Shown here one piece after another: positions 1 through 11,859 of a DNA stretch of 64,000 nt (the stretch's first letter is position 1; each line of letters opens with the position of its first letter). The stretch spans positions 382,074-446,073 of the forward strand of contig PCDI01000004.1 in the NCBI GenBank assembly GCA_002778195.1. The letters are read 5' to 3'. The position numbers and the translations under genes were made by a program. This stretch comes from Raffaelea ambrosiae. Lineage: Eukaryota; Ascomycota; Sordariomycetes; Ophiostomatales; Ophiostomataceae. A model generated the notes under the pieces. That model had not been told where the DNA came from. It made no database searches and saw only the letters and a program-made list of their open reading frames with translations.

Positions 1-762
1 ACACGCTAGGTCTGGCACGGCCTGGATGGGCGTCATTCCGTCTCCATCTGTGCATCCGGTGTTGCCAACCCCGATAGTCGGTGTGCATGGCAACTTTGAT
101 GCAAAAGAACACACTGCTAGCACTTAAACATGGCTGCTTATCCGAACGTGATGGTTCACTTAGATCCATCCAGATCTTGTCTCGTCTAAATAGTCTCCGA
201 TTTCCGAGGAGGGAAAATCAATCAAACTAACAACGAGAGGGGTAGGCGGAAATCCTGCTGCCTGGTGCTTATGTTATGCGGTTGGGCTGGGACGAGACCG
301 TCACCCGTCCGGTTTGGGCATCGGTACCCGAACAACAGCGCTCGCCGTTGTAGGGAATGGTAGGCGGCCGATGAGGCGACCGAACAATTGACCTACTCGT
401 ACCTTGACGTCGTCCTGATCCTTCACTGGACATTTTCTCTCGTAAGCATGATCTGAAAGACCAATCCGCATTGAGTCGTCCAGAATTGCCAGTCCCGCAC
501 TACGATGCCATCCCGGCAACTATCATGAATTGTCTCATTACGACATGACAGGTGCCAACAGGAACAACACACCACTGAGGAGAGGCATGTGAAAAACGAC
601 AGCGACCGTGAAAATGATTGCATCTGTTCAAGAAATCGCTCAACTGCTCGGCAGCCCCCGTTTTAATTACACACGCCTGGTCGCCCGCTCGAAATGCTTG
701 CAGCCCCCTCATCCTCATCCTCTGCGCCGTCTCGAACAAACAAAGCCCCGGCAAAAGAAATC
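1..762. other. Left edge, no gene recognised
   Basis: Only short overlapping reading frames of unremarkable composition are present on both strands. I see no conserved motif, tRNA or repeat here. It is the 3' side of the DUF866 gene, which ends at 763. Confidence 0.5.
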
Positions 763-1539
763 TCAAGCGCGCCTAATTTCCCACTTCTGCCCAATAATGC
801 TAACCTCTTCACCCTCCTTTTCGTCGTAGTCGAACCAGTCACCCTCCGTGAGGTCGATGCCCGTGAACTTGGTGCCAGACTCCGCTCCTTCGGCCAGCCA
901 CTCCCCCTGTTGCAGTGTCAGTGCGAGGGACAGAAAAAAGGTCAAGAGAGAATGAGGAATGAAAAAAAGTATTGTAAAGCTATGATTTGTCATAAAAAAA
1001 GTGCGCGCAATTCGAAAAAATTTAGATGTGATAGGGGTTTCTTGCCTCTGGCTTGAACTCGGTAAACTCGAGCCCCCGGCAGTCAAACTCAATGATATTA
1101 TGCGGCTTTGCAGGCTCCGACTGCTCATATGGCCTGGGCGATGCCTTGATGCTAGCCGATGATTCTCTCTGAAGTCATGGTCAACAATAAACATACCAGT
1201 CTCTTTTTCCATACAATCCAAAAGGGGGGGGGGAGACATAATTCCCACCTTGCAGTTCTTGCACTTCCACACAAAGTTGGCATCACCCCGGCTGCCGCTC
1301 ATCTCGTTTGTCTCCTAGAGCAGGCACTTGTCAGACCCGTGATAAGAACATGTATGAAGCATTGCCGTATGCGGCAGGCCCTCAGGTCAACGTACAAAGC
1401 GGCTCACGCCCACCCAATTGGCATGTGTCTCTCGACATGACGTGCACTGAACCTTGAACGTATACCAAAAGGGGCTCTCCTCAGTGTCGGTTGGCCGCAG
1501 ATTGGTCACCCTGGCCGGCATTGTCAGTACCATAGTCAT
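763..1539 (-). CDS. DUF866 / CXXC-motif zinc-binding protein (C1orf123-like)
   Basis: Four exons on the minus strand give about 158 residues: 1539-1396, 1314-1249, 1168-1046 and 906-763, all joined in phase 0. The product has the family hallmarks: a VTNLRP segment near the N-terminus, a CTSC pair in exon 1, a CKNC pair ending exon 2, and the conserved stretch FDCRGLE followed by AEGAESGT and the acidic DWFDYDEKE near the C-terminus. The human homologue is about 160 residues and carries two CXXC pairs that bind zinc; its cellular role is poorly defined. The third intron has a GC donor (1045-1044) with a normal AG acceptor (908-907). The start is uncertain. I chose the ATG at 1539 because it leaves the usual short lead before VTNLRP; an in-frame ATG at 1587 would add 16 atypical residues. 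The gene is divergent from the gene starting at 2112. Confidence 0.85.
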
Positions 1540-2111
1540 AGCATCACAGGCCACTAGATGAGCCGAGGAGGGGTAGAACAAACCCATTCAACTCCGCAGT
1601 CAGTGTCAAGCTGTACATCGTTTACAAGGGCCCAGTTGAGCCGGAGGGGGCTTTAGAGACTATAAATGTCTAGTTGAAACCCATATGAAAGGGTGGGCGC
1701 GGCGGTGGACTCGCGGTCAAGGTCAGCGTGGAGAGAGCCGGCCGTTTGATGCTTTGGTTGCAAGCTTCAGTTGTGATCTTCAGTTGCAACCCACGAGCTT
1801 GCCGACGAATCAGAAGCTAACTAGTTACCATGGCATGCGTACGGTTTTAGCGCACGGTATTAGCACGCTTATTTATGCTATAAATACAGTTATTTCCAAC
1901 AATTCATACTGTAAAATTCCTAGTGTGGAGCTTTATCGAGCGCGATAACCAGCAAACTAAGTGGCATGACTTTGGCCTCAACTTTTTTCCTCTGACGACA
2001 ATCGACGACGACAACGCCCCCCCCCCCCCTCCCCCGCGGCCGGCGCATACATTACCCCACAGTCTAGATATACGGTTCTCATTTTCCGATTACAGGCGAA
2101 ATGCTTAAGAA
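1540..2111. promoter_or_regulatory. Divergent promoter region between DUF866 and PPR-like genes
   Basis: A 572-bp spacer between two outward-facing genes. It contains an AT-rich block with a TATA-like TATAAATA at 1879-1886 and a run of C residues around 2017-2035 just before the plus-strand gene. The regulatory role is inferred from position only. Confidence 0.4.
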
Positions 2112-4751
2112 ATGCAGAGTTTCTCGTCGTGGGCTTTCCAGGGCCGGATCTGCAGCAGCTGCCGAAGATGCCTTCGCCGGTCCATACAGACCAATGCCAA
2201 AAGGCAAGCGGTAGCTCGGCGGCCGACTATTCCGCGGAGTAGCACGAGGGTGAGGCTGGTCGACATGTCCACCGCGGCGATGTCTGCTGCTGTTTCTAAC
2301 GCGGCCGGGAAGCATTATGGAAAGCGTGAGAGGAGGATCTACCACGACGTCCAAAGGGTACGCCAAGAATTTGCCTGGGTTCTGTGGCAGTCCTCAGCAG
2401 AAGAAATCCAGCGAGCGCTTGCCTCATCCGATTCCCGGCCGCCACATTCGGAGCCCTTACGTGCTCCCGTCGATCGGCCCTCTCCCTATCCCGTTGTCGA
2501 GGGGATCAAGTCCATCTGTATAAGGGAGAAAAACTTGGTTCGGCATGCGCTCGAGGCCGCTAAGCGGGGACAATTCACTACGTATATACATACCTCGTTT
2601 GGGCTGCGACGCAGGTGGAGGTCTCAGAAATTGACTGATGGCCTCGACGATGCCGCGGCCGCGTTAGCGGAAGAGGAGCTGACGGGGGAGGTGGAGGGGC
2701 AGTGGTGGGAGACGCTGTACTCGGAGCAGCGGGAGCCACAGACGCCCGCACAGTTTGACAGGATGGTCAGGGAGACGTGCTATTTGGCGGACGAACTCTT
2801 GACCGAGGCGTACCGTCTTGAGTACCCGAACGATCCGGCCGGCCAAAGACGTGCGATGGAGATCCTAGACTCCCCCTGGAGGATGATCTTCATGCTGCGG
2901 AACGAGGGCTACCCAAAGTATCGACACCCCAAATTGGACCCTGGCTTCACACCTGGGGCACGCATCGACACCAACGCAGCCATACGAAGGGTGTTCGGAG
3001 AGTGGGAGTACACGTTGGAGCTGATGAACACGCCCACACCACCGCCAGCCCCATCGGTCACAGCACTGCTGTCGGGGCGCCGGCAGATACGAGTACCAAC
3101 GACCGAGCGGTACCATCGGCAATTCAAGGTCTGGGTGGCCAAGATCTGCTACAGCCTGCTGGTGGCAGAAGTACCACCCGGCATCCACAACTACAACGCG
3201 CTGATCCTGGGGTTCACGCGCGTCGGGGAGCACTCACTCGCCCAGATTGTTGTCAACTCGTTCTTGTTCAACACCCACTTCCGGCCGAGCCGGCAGACCA
3301 TTGTATGTTTGCTGCATCATTACAGCGCACAGAACGACATGATTGGGTTCTACCGTATCCTCCGTCGCCTGGTCGGTTTTGACCCCCGTGGGATCAAAAT
3401 TCGCCGACGGTCTCTCGAAGACGTGGCTGATCAAAGCAGAAGCACGCAGCTCTGGCTGCGCCGCACCGACATAGCTGTCTCCCAGGAGTTCTTTGTACAA
3501 CGCACCTCCGTCAATCCACCTGTCGTCCAGGCAATCATGACGGGCCTGCAGTCTTTCGACCAGGTACGCCATGCGGCTATCGTCTTTTCATCGTTCCTTG
3601 GCAGCTGCCGGAAACTCAGCATCGAAGCATTCCTCGAGTTGCTCAACGGCGTTCTGGATTCTGTCGATGCCTATGCGGCGCGAGAACTTCTCAAGGGACT
3701 AGTCGAAAACGTCCACCTGGTCACGCCACTGCTGCTGGATGAATCGCCGTACGCTCGCAAACTGGTGTACAAGATACGACTGCTGCAAGCAGTAGCCACG
3801 GCGCCTCCATACCGCACGCCGCAAGAACAAGAACAAGAACGACTACAAGAGCAACAACGGGAACTTCGATGGCAGCAGAGGCACCAGCTAGTTTCGAAAC
3901 AAGACAACGGCATCAGCACACGTGCGCAGATTTTTGAGGCCCTGGCCTTCGCCAAACAGAAGGAGGGGGCTCAACGACTGAGCTGTGCTGTGTTCTTGGC
4001 AGACACGCAGATGTACCTGTATCGCCTGGGCCGAATTGTGAAGAAAGCTAAGAAGGCCCTAGCGATGGATACCGACTTATTTGTCGACTCGGCGCACATT
4101 TGGGCAGCCAAATTGGACCAACTTCTCCGGAAAGTTATCTCAGATGCACGGCAGCAGCAGCAATACCGGTGCATGGCGAATGTCAAGGCGCAGACCGAAG
4201 CCACGACCGACCTGCTGGAAGCGAGCAAACCACTGAGTCATGTCTGTTTGAGATTCATGTCCAGGCTGGTGGAGTTGCCAGACGCCTACCGTCTCCTTGT
4301 ACGGATGGAAGATCCGCCGTTGGGTATCCAATCTGCTCTCCTGAATGTCATCAAGAAAGCGCCCAGGAGAGGACTTCGGGCCCCGGAAACTGTCCAAAGC
4401 GCCAGCCAAGGAGAAAATGTTCTCCCTGCATCACTGGAAGCAGAGATGCAGCTGCTGGAGCGGTTTGTTTCCGTGGACATGCTAGCCCAGACCGAGTCGT
4501 TTGAGGCTCGATTAAAAAATGTCCTATGCAAGGGCCAGAAACCGGACAAGGACAGCGTGGCTCGCATTGAAAGTTACTGGGCGAGTATCAAGGAGCGGAA
4601 CTCAAGTTCTCGTCCTGCGCCGCCATCCAATGTTCAGGATATGTCTCGAGTAGACGTTAGTTTCGATACGACCACGAGGCGTGGTCGTCAGCCAGTGTCT
4701 GCCCTGGATCCAGCTGTGGCACTCCAAGGCCACTTGGTTACGGGCCGTTAA
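2112..4751 (+). CDS. Mitochondrial PPR-like helical repeat protein
   Basis: A single-exon frame of 879 residues. The first about 45 residues are rich in Arg, Ser and Ala and lack acidic residues, as expected for a mitochondrial presequence. The middle part (about residues 335-560) shows helix-turn-helix repeats with PPR character, for example HNYNALILGFTRVGEHSLAQ followed about 35 residues later by a second such unit beginning with a TIVCLLHHY core. Glutamine- and arginine-rich helices follow at 570-610. Fungal PPR proteins of this size usually act in mitochondrial RNA maturation or translation. No exact orthologue is recognised, so the RNA target is unknown. The ATG at 2112 is the first that retains the presequence; a spliced upstream exon cannot be excluded. 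Confidence 0.65.
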   Translation: MQSFSSWAFQGRICSSCRRCLRRSIQTNAKRQAVARRPTIPRSSTRVRLVDMSTAAMSAAVSNAAGKHYGKRERRIYHDVQRVRQEFAWVLWQSSAEEIQRALASSDSRPPHSEPLRAPVDRPSPYPVVEGIKSICIREKNLVRHALEAAKRGQFTTYIHTSFGLRRRWRSQKLTDGLDDAAAALAEEELTGEVEGQWWETLYSEQREPQTPAQFDRMVRETCYLADELLTEAYRLEYPNDPAGQRRAMEILDSPWRMIFMLRNEGYPKYRHPKLDPGFTPGARIDTNAAIRRVFGEWEYTLELMNTPTPPPAPSVTALLSGRRQIRVPTTERYHRQFKVWVAKICYSLLVAEVPPGIHNYNALILGFTRVGEHSLAQIVVNSFLFNTHFRPSRQTIVCLLHHYSAQNDMIGFYRILRRLVGFDPRGIKIRRRSLEDVADQSRSTQLWLRRTDIAVSQEFFVQRTSVNPPVVQAIMTGLQSFDQVRHAAIVFSSFLGSCRKLSIEAFLELLNGVLDSVDAYAARELLKGLVENVHLVTPLLLDESPYARKLVYKIRLLQAVATAPPYRTPQEQEQERLQEQQRELRWQQRHQLVSKQDNGISTRAQIFEALAFAKQKEGAQRLSCAVFLADTQMYLYRLGRIVKKAKKALAMDTDLFVDSAHIWAAKLDQLLRKVISDARQQQQYRCMANVKAQTEATTDLLEASKPLSHVCLRFMSRLVELPDAYRLLVRMEDPPLGIQSALLNVIKKAPRRGLRAPETVQSASQGENVLPASLEAEMQLLERFVSVDMLAQTESFEARLKNVLCKGQKPDKDSVARIESYWASIKERNSSSRPAPPSNVQDMSRVDVSFDTTTRRGRQPVSALDPAVALQGHLVTGR

Positions 4752-7669
4752 GCCCATTCGTACGATTATATTGCATAGATCTACAAGCAAGGCGCAAGGG
4801 CGCCATGGTGTGCGGTTCGCTGTGTATAATACCATGTATCTATTTTAGACGCTGCACGTATCGCTAGAAGAGTAGCACATTGTACAAAACTCCCAGTATG
4901 GATAGAAGCGAAAAATCAACGGCAACACAAACGACACCGTTATCACCTTTTCCATGGTTTACCTCACGGATATAGCTGTTTAGGTCACCATTGACAGTTT
5001 GCCCTCTTGTGGAGGAAGCTGTCTTTCTAATAACGAAGTGGGCCCTTTAAAAATAAAAAATATCCACAAGTAAAACCGTCTCACGCTCACTAGTACCAGG
5101 GCTTACGGTGTACACAGGAGGATTGGACACGAGGCGCCAGGGCAAGCCCCCCTGAAAAACTAAGCGGTCACGATGGTGATTTTTATAGGTAACTGATACC
5201 TATTTTTGTGTCTCGACGTTCCATATGTGCATGCCCCAGCCATGGATCGCATGCCGATCTTGTGGTGCCAGTTTTGCCCCATGGTCTAGCTTCAGGTACG
5301 ATTGGTCTTGTTCTGAGGCCTGGCTAACCAGAGGTGACTGGAGAAAGGCTTGTGAGGTGTGGCCGGTCGAGCCTTTAGGTTGTGGAAGAAGCAAAGAGCG
5401 AATTGCGGGGGGAGGGCGATTCGTGGACAAGGGCGGCATGACAACTTTGAAAGAAAAGAAAAAAAAAAGCCGTCGCCATTCACTTGACGCCTATAGCTTG
5501 TCTCATAATGGCTTTGATACCCCGTCCAGGCAGGCGCGAATGTTGAGGACAAGGGCGGTGAGGCAAAGTCTAGACGCCGAAAGAGGCAATTGCCAGCCAT
5601 GACACATGTCCGCTGCCCGCAGCTTCGGTGGGGCGCAGACCCATTGCCCTCAAGTGGCTGCATTCACGTGCTGGGTATTAGTGAACCACATGAGCGTCAG
5701 AGCGACGAGATACTGACAGCCCCCCCAAAAAGGACATTGCAGACGGACTGGAATGACAAGAAAACGCCCCCAAAAAACAGAAGCAAAAAGCAGGCCAGAG
5801 TAAAATGGCCAGACTGCATCCGGCTGCTTGTGGCCCAATAGGTTGTTGCTATTATCAGTTTCTCCAGTTTCGCAAGCCTGCGTCGCCGATTCTCCTCCGA
5901 CTATCTCTTTTATCAGGCACGTTTTTGGCCATTTCGGAGCTGCTTTGACCAATTCGCTATCTCTTGCCCATGATTGTTGGACGGGACACGACGGCTCAGG
6001 CGATACAAGCGATACAGGAGCATGCGCTGGAACACATCGTACATATCCTCCCTGGCTAGCACAGACGCGATATGATATGTTAGATACGATACATGTAAGT
6101 TTCTGGGGCTGGCTCTCCAGAAGCGGCCATTTTAGTGGCCTCGCCGAGTGGGAACCGGCCAGTAGGGAGCGGGGGCCGATCCACGGGACGACACCGCTGC
6201 GCGCTGACTGGACCAGCAAGGACTCCCCCTTTCAGTGGGCGGGGACCCTTTGACCGTGTGTTCGCACATAGCAGCTTGGTTGTCGGGGGTGATGCAAAGG
6301 AACGAAGCACCTCTGCGTGCCAGTCGAGGGCGCGGATGCGCACGGAGACGTGCTGGTCGGTGTGTGTGACCATGGAAACCGGTCGAAGACTGGCCAGTGC
6401 CCGTGCCGAACAAGGAAGGGACGAAGGGGGGTGAGGGGGACGCACAGCTCGAAACGGAAAGGCATGAGCAGGATCAGCCCAAAAGGCAGGCACGACGAGG
6501 CGGTCGAATGAGCAGATGCGAGCTGCAGAAGTACGGGAGAACTGATAATGCATAGTATGGTACATGTTTGTTACGGGCGGTACATTGCCAATATCTTGCT
6601 CCAAGGTGCAATGCATGTCTGTAAGATGCAAGCTCCGCAGGCGACGCCGCTCTTTCGACGTGGCGCGCTGGTCAGGCCTGCTTGACGTTGTGTCCCTTGG
6701 CCCCGATTGTCGGGCCACCTATGATTTCATCTGCACGCAAAACTCTAAAAAAATACACGTTCGTCCTTGTCTGTGGCTGCTCTTGTTCGCTCTTTCCCGC
6801 TGTACTTGCCCGATTTTTTTTGGCGTCTCCACACCACCATTAAAGATTTTGGACTCCATTTTTGCTTATTATTATTCGTCTAGACAGGAAGTAGCAACTC
6901 ACATTCGTGTTCTTGCCCTTCTCTCTGTCTTTCTCTCCCTCGTCTTGGCCTTTTATTTCGCTCCTCCGCTTCTTAGTTTTTTTTTTTTTTTTGCCTCTCT
7001 CTTTTTCTTCATCCTCTCCTTGGCTCGCTTCTCTCGTGCCTCCCAGTCCATTCTTCGGCAGTCCGCCTAAAGAAACGTGCTTGTCTCGAGCTCGGTTTGT
7101 GGCGGGTCACTCGGCCGTTCCAACAGCCAATAGACAGACAAGCCTGGCACTTCCCACTGTGCTTGATACTGTTTTTTCCAGAACCTTTTTTTTTCCGTTA
7201 CGCACGTTTAACATTTGATTTCCTCTTTTAACGGCTCGTCTGTCCGCCTTTCTGTTGCCCATCTTCTCTTTGCTTCCTCGTCCTCCTTCATCTGTCTCGG
7301 CTATCCCCTCCCACCCGCTTCGTTTCTAAATCCGTGCTATCGTCGTCGTCCAATGGCTTCGGGGCCTCAACTGTGTCTGCACTTGCTGTTAAGAGGGCTA
7401 TCTTGATAACCGAACTCGGACCTCACAGCTCTCAACCATCCTATTTTCAGCTCATTGATATACGGTGCCAGCTCTGGGACACCGACAACACACAGACTTC
7501 TTGTACGTGTCTCCACGAACTAACGGGACACTCGTGAGCACGCAAACTTTGCGGCCAGTCTGACACGCGCCGCTGGTGCCGTTCTGCCCCACAGCTACAA
7601 ACGACACGCAGAAAGCACTCATTCTCTTATACCACGCCAAACACACCAAGCGTATACCCATCCGCCGCC
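4752..7669. other. Long intergenic region upstream of the GDE1-like gene
   Basis: A 2.9-kb stretch with no convincing gene on either strand; the frames present are short, overlapping and low in conserved character. It contains one E-box CACGTG at 5665-5670, an A-run near 5458-5468 and a strongly pyrimidine-rich leader from about 6900 to 7330 with a T-run near 6979-6992, typical of a fungal promoter or 5' UTR. CACGTG is the core bound by Pho4/NUC-1-type bHLH factors, which makes a phosphate link to the downstream gene conceivable but unproven. Confidence 0.4.
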
Positions 7670-10600
7670 ATGAAGTTCGGAAGAAAGTACGTGAAATTCG
7701 GCTGCCGGCAGCTCGCCTGCCGTGTCCTGCTCCCCTTATCTGCTACTTGTCTGCGCTGAACCTTACTGACACCGCCAGCTTGCCACGGAACCAGGTGCCC
7801 GAGTGGGCCTCCTCGTACATCAACTACAAGGGCCTGAAGAAGCTCGTCAAGGCAGCTTCTGAGACGGCCAGGAGAGGAGAGACTGCGGACCTTGCAGGTG
7901 GGATATCATGCACCCATGCACCCCCTGCCTTTGCCTTTGCCTTTACTTTTTATATGCACTGCTCGTCCTGTGATACGTCATGTTCTGCCACGTCTTGTTG
8001 CCCATCTTGTACTTTCCCTGTTCTCTGATTTTGCATCCCTAACCTCTCTCATTTACACACTGTTTTTTTGTTTTTTTCGTGTTCTGGAGCGGCCGCCGGG
8101 GCAGCGGTGCCTAACCAGCCAATTTCCTTTTGCAACAGAGTTTTTTTTCGTCCTGGACCGGAACCTGGAAGATGTCGACTCCTTTTACAACAAGAAATTT
8201 GCCGAAATAAGCCGTCGTCTACGCCTCCTGCAGGATCGCTATGGCGCCTCTCCGGAAGTCGTCGCCCACCTCGATCGAGATGAGATCGAGGAGCTCATGG
8301 ACGCCCTTCTCGAGCAGCGCAGCCAGCTGCGGAACCTGCAGTGGTTCGGCGAGATCAACCGCCGCGGCTTCGCCAAGATCACCAAGAAGCTCGACAAGAA
8401 GGTGCCCAACACCACGACCCAGCACCGCTACCTCGCCACCAGAGTCGACCCCTGCCCCTTTGCGCGCGATACGGCCACTGCGCGTGCCATGTCCGGGGTG
8501 AACCGCTGGCTCTTGGCCCTAGGCGACACCGACAAGCAGCTGGATGATGCCAAGTCGGAGCGTTCCACACACTCTCTCGGTCGCGCCTCCACCAAAGCCA
8601 AGCTGAGTCTGTCCGACGCCGTTCTGGAAAAGCTCGACCAAGCCGTCCGCTCTGGCAACGTTGAGGCTCTGGAAGCCGCCCTCCGTGAGGGTAGCGTGGC
8701 CCTGGACGAGGATTCTTACTCGTCCTCCCAGGGACTTCTGCTCAACCTGCTGCAGCGGTCTATCTCTGCCCGCTCCCGCGACAACATCGCTTTTCTCCTG
8801 AAGCACTTGCGCTCGCTCGACGATGCTGAAGATATCAACCAGCGCAACTGCATCCATCGCCTGGTTATTCATATTGGCCGGAGCAAATCGGCATCCATAG
8901 CTCTGCCCAAGCACGAGAGCACGTCTGCCATGCAACAGTTCTCGCACATGAACTACGCAACACAGTACCTGACACCGGCTGCGTCGCCGTTGCCCGCCCC
9001 CCGGGCCAGCAACACCAACGAGTCGCGGCCGCTCATGGCCAGTGACCCGCGTGTGCAGCTTCTGACTTTTCTGCTGGACAGCCTGAGCCCTAACCAGCGG
9101 CCTGCGATCAGTGCCCGCGATTCTTTCGGCCGCATGCCCCTGCACTACGCGGCGCAGTTTGGGTTTGTTGTCGTGTGCGAAGCCGTCATCTCCAAGATGC
9201 AAGCTTGGGACCAGTTTGATGTGTCCAACGGTATTGACGCGCCGGAATGGCAAGACAACGAAGGCTTTGCCCCGCTGCACCTCAGTGTTATCGGTGGCCA
9301 TCCCCTGACGACCAAGACTCTTCTCAAAAGCGAGAACTGGCAAGAGGCCAGCGACAGCAAGGGCCAGGTGCGCCGGGAGACAGCCAAGTCCAGCGAGGTC
9401 CTGGCCATTGCCACAAAGCACAACCATTTCAACATTGTCGAGATGCTTGTGGATGCTGGCGTTGACATCAACTGGCAGGACGAGGCGGGCGAGACTGCTC
9501 TCCACATTGCTGCAAGATTTGGCCACGACAACTGCGCCAAGGTCATACTGGCTGGCAGCGAAAGCCAAAAGGCTGATCTCGATCTCGTCGAGAAAACTTT
9601 TGCCTGGACACCTCTGCACATTTCTGCTGTGGACGGCCACTTGTCCGTGGCACGCCTCCTTGTAGAGGCTGGCGCTGAAGTCGATAAGGCCGACTCGTCA
9701 GGGTGGACAGCCCAGGAGCACGCTGCACTGCGTGGCCATCTGGACATTGCAAGGCTGCTTCGAAAGCACTCGCAGCTTTCGCCAGGTCGCGCAGACTCGT
9801 CCCCTGCACCAGTGGCTACGGATGGGTCAAGCGGCAGCGGCGACGAGGTCTCCCAAACAGCGGGAACGACGCCGCCGCCGGAATCGCATTTGTCGCTGGA
9901 TGACCGGCGGTCGAATGGAGCGAAGCGGCTCTTCCACTCGTACGAGTCTCAGCCTCAACCCGTACGTGCATACGGCCATCGCTACCTTACAGACGAGACT
10001 CTCGTGCTTGTCAGCCTCGGGTCCATGGACATGCGTAAGAGCATTGAGGCTGTTACGTTGGACCAAGTGCCTCTTGCTGAAGTGCACAACACGCAACTCG
10101 ACACGGCACTGTCTATCGTCGTGTCGGCCAAGGGAGCCGTTGGTGAGTCTACCATCATAGACTTGCCTGTCCAGGAAAACATCTCTACGGAACCTGTTGT
10201 GTTCCGTACAAAAGACCTGAGCCAAGTGAAGATCTTGTTTGATATTGTGCCGACATATTCGGGCAATCAGAAAAACAAGCTAGGACGTGGCGTATCGCTT
10301 CTGTCGTCGGCGCATCAAAATTTTGGTTCCAAACGTATGAGCCTGCAGGGTGACACGTCGGTGCCGATTGTCGGCGCTGACTACGAAGTCATTGGCACGG
10401 TCAACTTCAATTTCCTGGTGATCACGCCCTTTACACATCCCAATATGGGTGTGACATCTGGGCAGACGTACTGGCGCAAGATGTCTTCGGAGCCCATGGT
10501 CATTGGCCACCGGGGCCTTGGCAAGAACATGGCGTCGAACCGCTCCTTACAGCTGGGCGAGAACACGGTGCCGTCTTTTATCGCGGCAGCCAATCTGGGC

Positions 10601-11859
10601 GCCAACTATGTGGAATTTGATGTGCAGCTTACCAAGGACCACATCCCAGTGATCTACCACGACTTTCTTGTCAGCGAAACGGGACTGGACGCACCGGTGC
10701 ACACACTGACGCTGGAGCAATTCTTGCACATCAACGACGGTGGACTCCGTGGCCGACATCTAGTCAACGGAAAGAATGGTTTCACAAAGGGTGGTTCCAA
10801 GCCCCCGGGGCCCAATGCTGCCTCGGCGGCCAGCGAGGCCGAGTTCACCACTGCTACCTCTCTGTCTTCCAGTGCCGTGCACTTTGACAATATCATCGGC
10901 AAAGACGGCCTCAGCAATGGCAGCACAAATGGGCCCAGGGACGAAGAACATGTGATAAGACGGCCGCGGCGGGCAATGTCAATGTCAGTGGGCGAGAAGT
11001 CGTCAGACGAACGCCAACGGATCGTGCTGGACGAGCGAATGAAGCACACAAAAGATTTCAAGGAAAAGGGCTTCAAGGCCAATTCACGAGGCAACTTCAT
11101 CCAAGCACCGTTTGCAACACTAGAGGATCTGTTCCGGCAAGTGCCAGCATCGGTAGGGTTCAACATTGAGATGAAGTACCCGATGCTGCACGAGAGTGAG
11201 GAGCATGAGATGGACACGTATGCGGTGGAACTCAACTCTTTCTGCGACACGGTGCTGTCCAAGGTGTACGACTTCGCCGACGGGCGTGACATCATCTTCT
11301 CGTCTTTCAACCCCGACATCTGCCTTTGCCTGTCTTTCAAGCAGCCTAACTACCCGATTATGTTCCTCACGGACGCGGGCGGCGAGGTGGTGGGCGACAT
11401 CCGGGCGAGCAGCCTGCAGGAGGCGATCAGGTTTGCACGGCGCTGGAACTTGCTGGGAATTGTCAGCTTGTCTGACCCCCTAGTGATCAGCCCGCGGCTG
11501 GTGCGAGTAGTGAAGCAGAACGGCCTAGTATGCGTCAGCTACGGCTCTGAGAATAATAACCCAGAGCTCGTTGAGGTAGGCGTTTCTTCTATGCCCTTCA
11601 CTGAAAGCAATATACTAACCCACGCATGCAGCGCCAAGTCAAGGAAGGCATTGATGCCGTGATTGTCGACAACGTGCTGGCGATCCGAAAGGGTTTGACC
11701 AAGGAGGAGGGCAAGAGCACGGTTGTAACAGCCGAAAAGACTACGGCGGCAACGGCAACCCCAATTAACACGGCTGTCACGACTTCATCGAGCTCGGAAG
11801 AGAAGATGGTGGCAGCTCCCGAGACCACGACCGTGGAGGTCGGTGCAATGCCAGCCTGA
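7670..11859 (+). CDS. GDE1: Glycerophosphocholine phosphodiesterase, SPX-ankyrin-GDPD
   Basis: Four exons, 7670-7686, 7779-7897, 8139-11575 and 11632-11859, encode 1266 residues. The start MKFGR, then QVPEWASSYINYKGLKKLVK and FFFVLDRNLEDVDSFYNKK, form the N-terminal SPX domain (about 1-160), which senses inositol polyphosphates and thus phosphate status. Ankyrin repeats lie at about 365-590 (for example GETALHIAARFGHDN and WTPLHISAVDGHLS). The C-terminal GDPD domain starts near 831 with the catalytic HRG in IGHRGLGKN, followed by GENTVPSF and VEFDVQLTKDHIPVIYHD. This architecture is that of fungal GDE1, a cytosolic enzyme that hydrolyses glycerophosphocholine to choline and glycerol-3-phosphate. 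The last intron (11576-11631) has a textbook ACTAAC branch point. Exon 1 is only 17 nt, which a simple gene finder would miss. The last about 50 residues are Thr/Ala/Ser-rich. Confidence 0.93.

Noticed and set aside
5650..6718. Overlapping minus-strand frames of 189 and 212 residues between the PPR-like and GDE1 genes
   Set aside because: No conserved motif or splice-supported structure. Competing frames of similar length exist on the plus strand.
7892..8138. An apparent N-terminal extension of the GDE1 frame beginning at 7892
   Set aside because: This is read-through of intron 2 (7898-8138). The correct SPX start is assembled from exons at 7670 and 7779, which give the conserved MKFGR and QVPEW segments.
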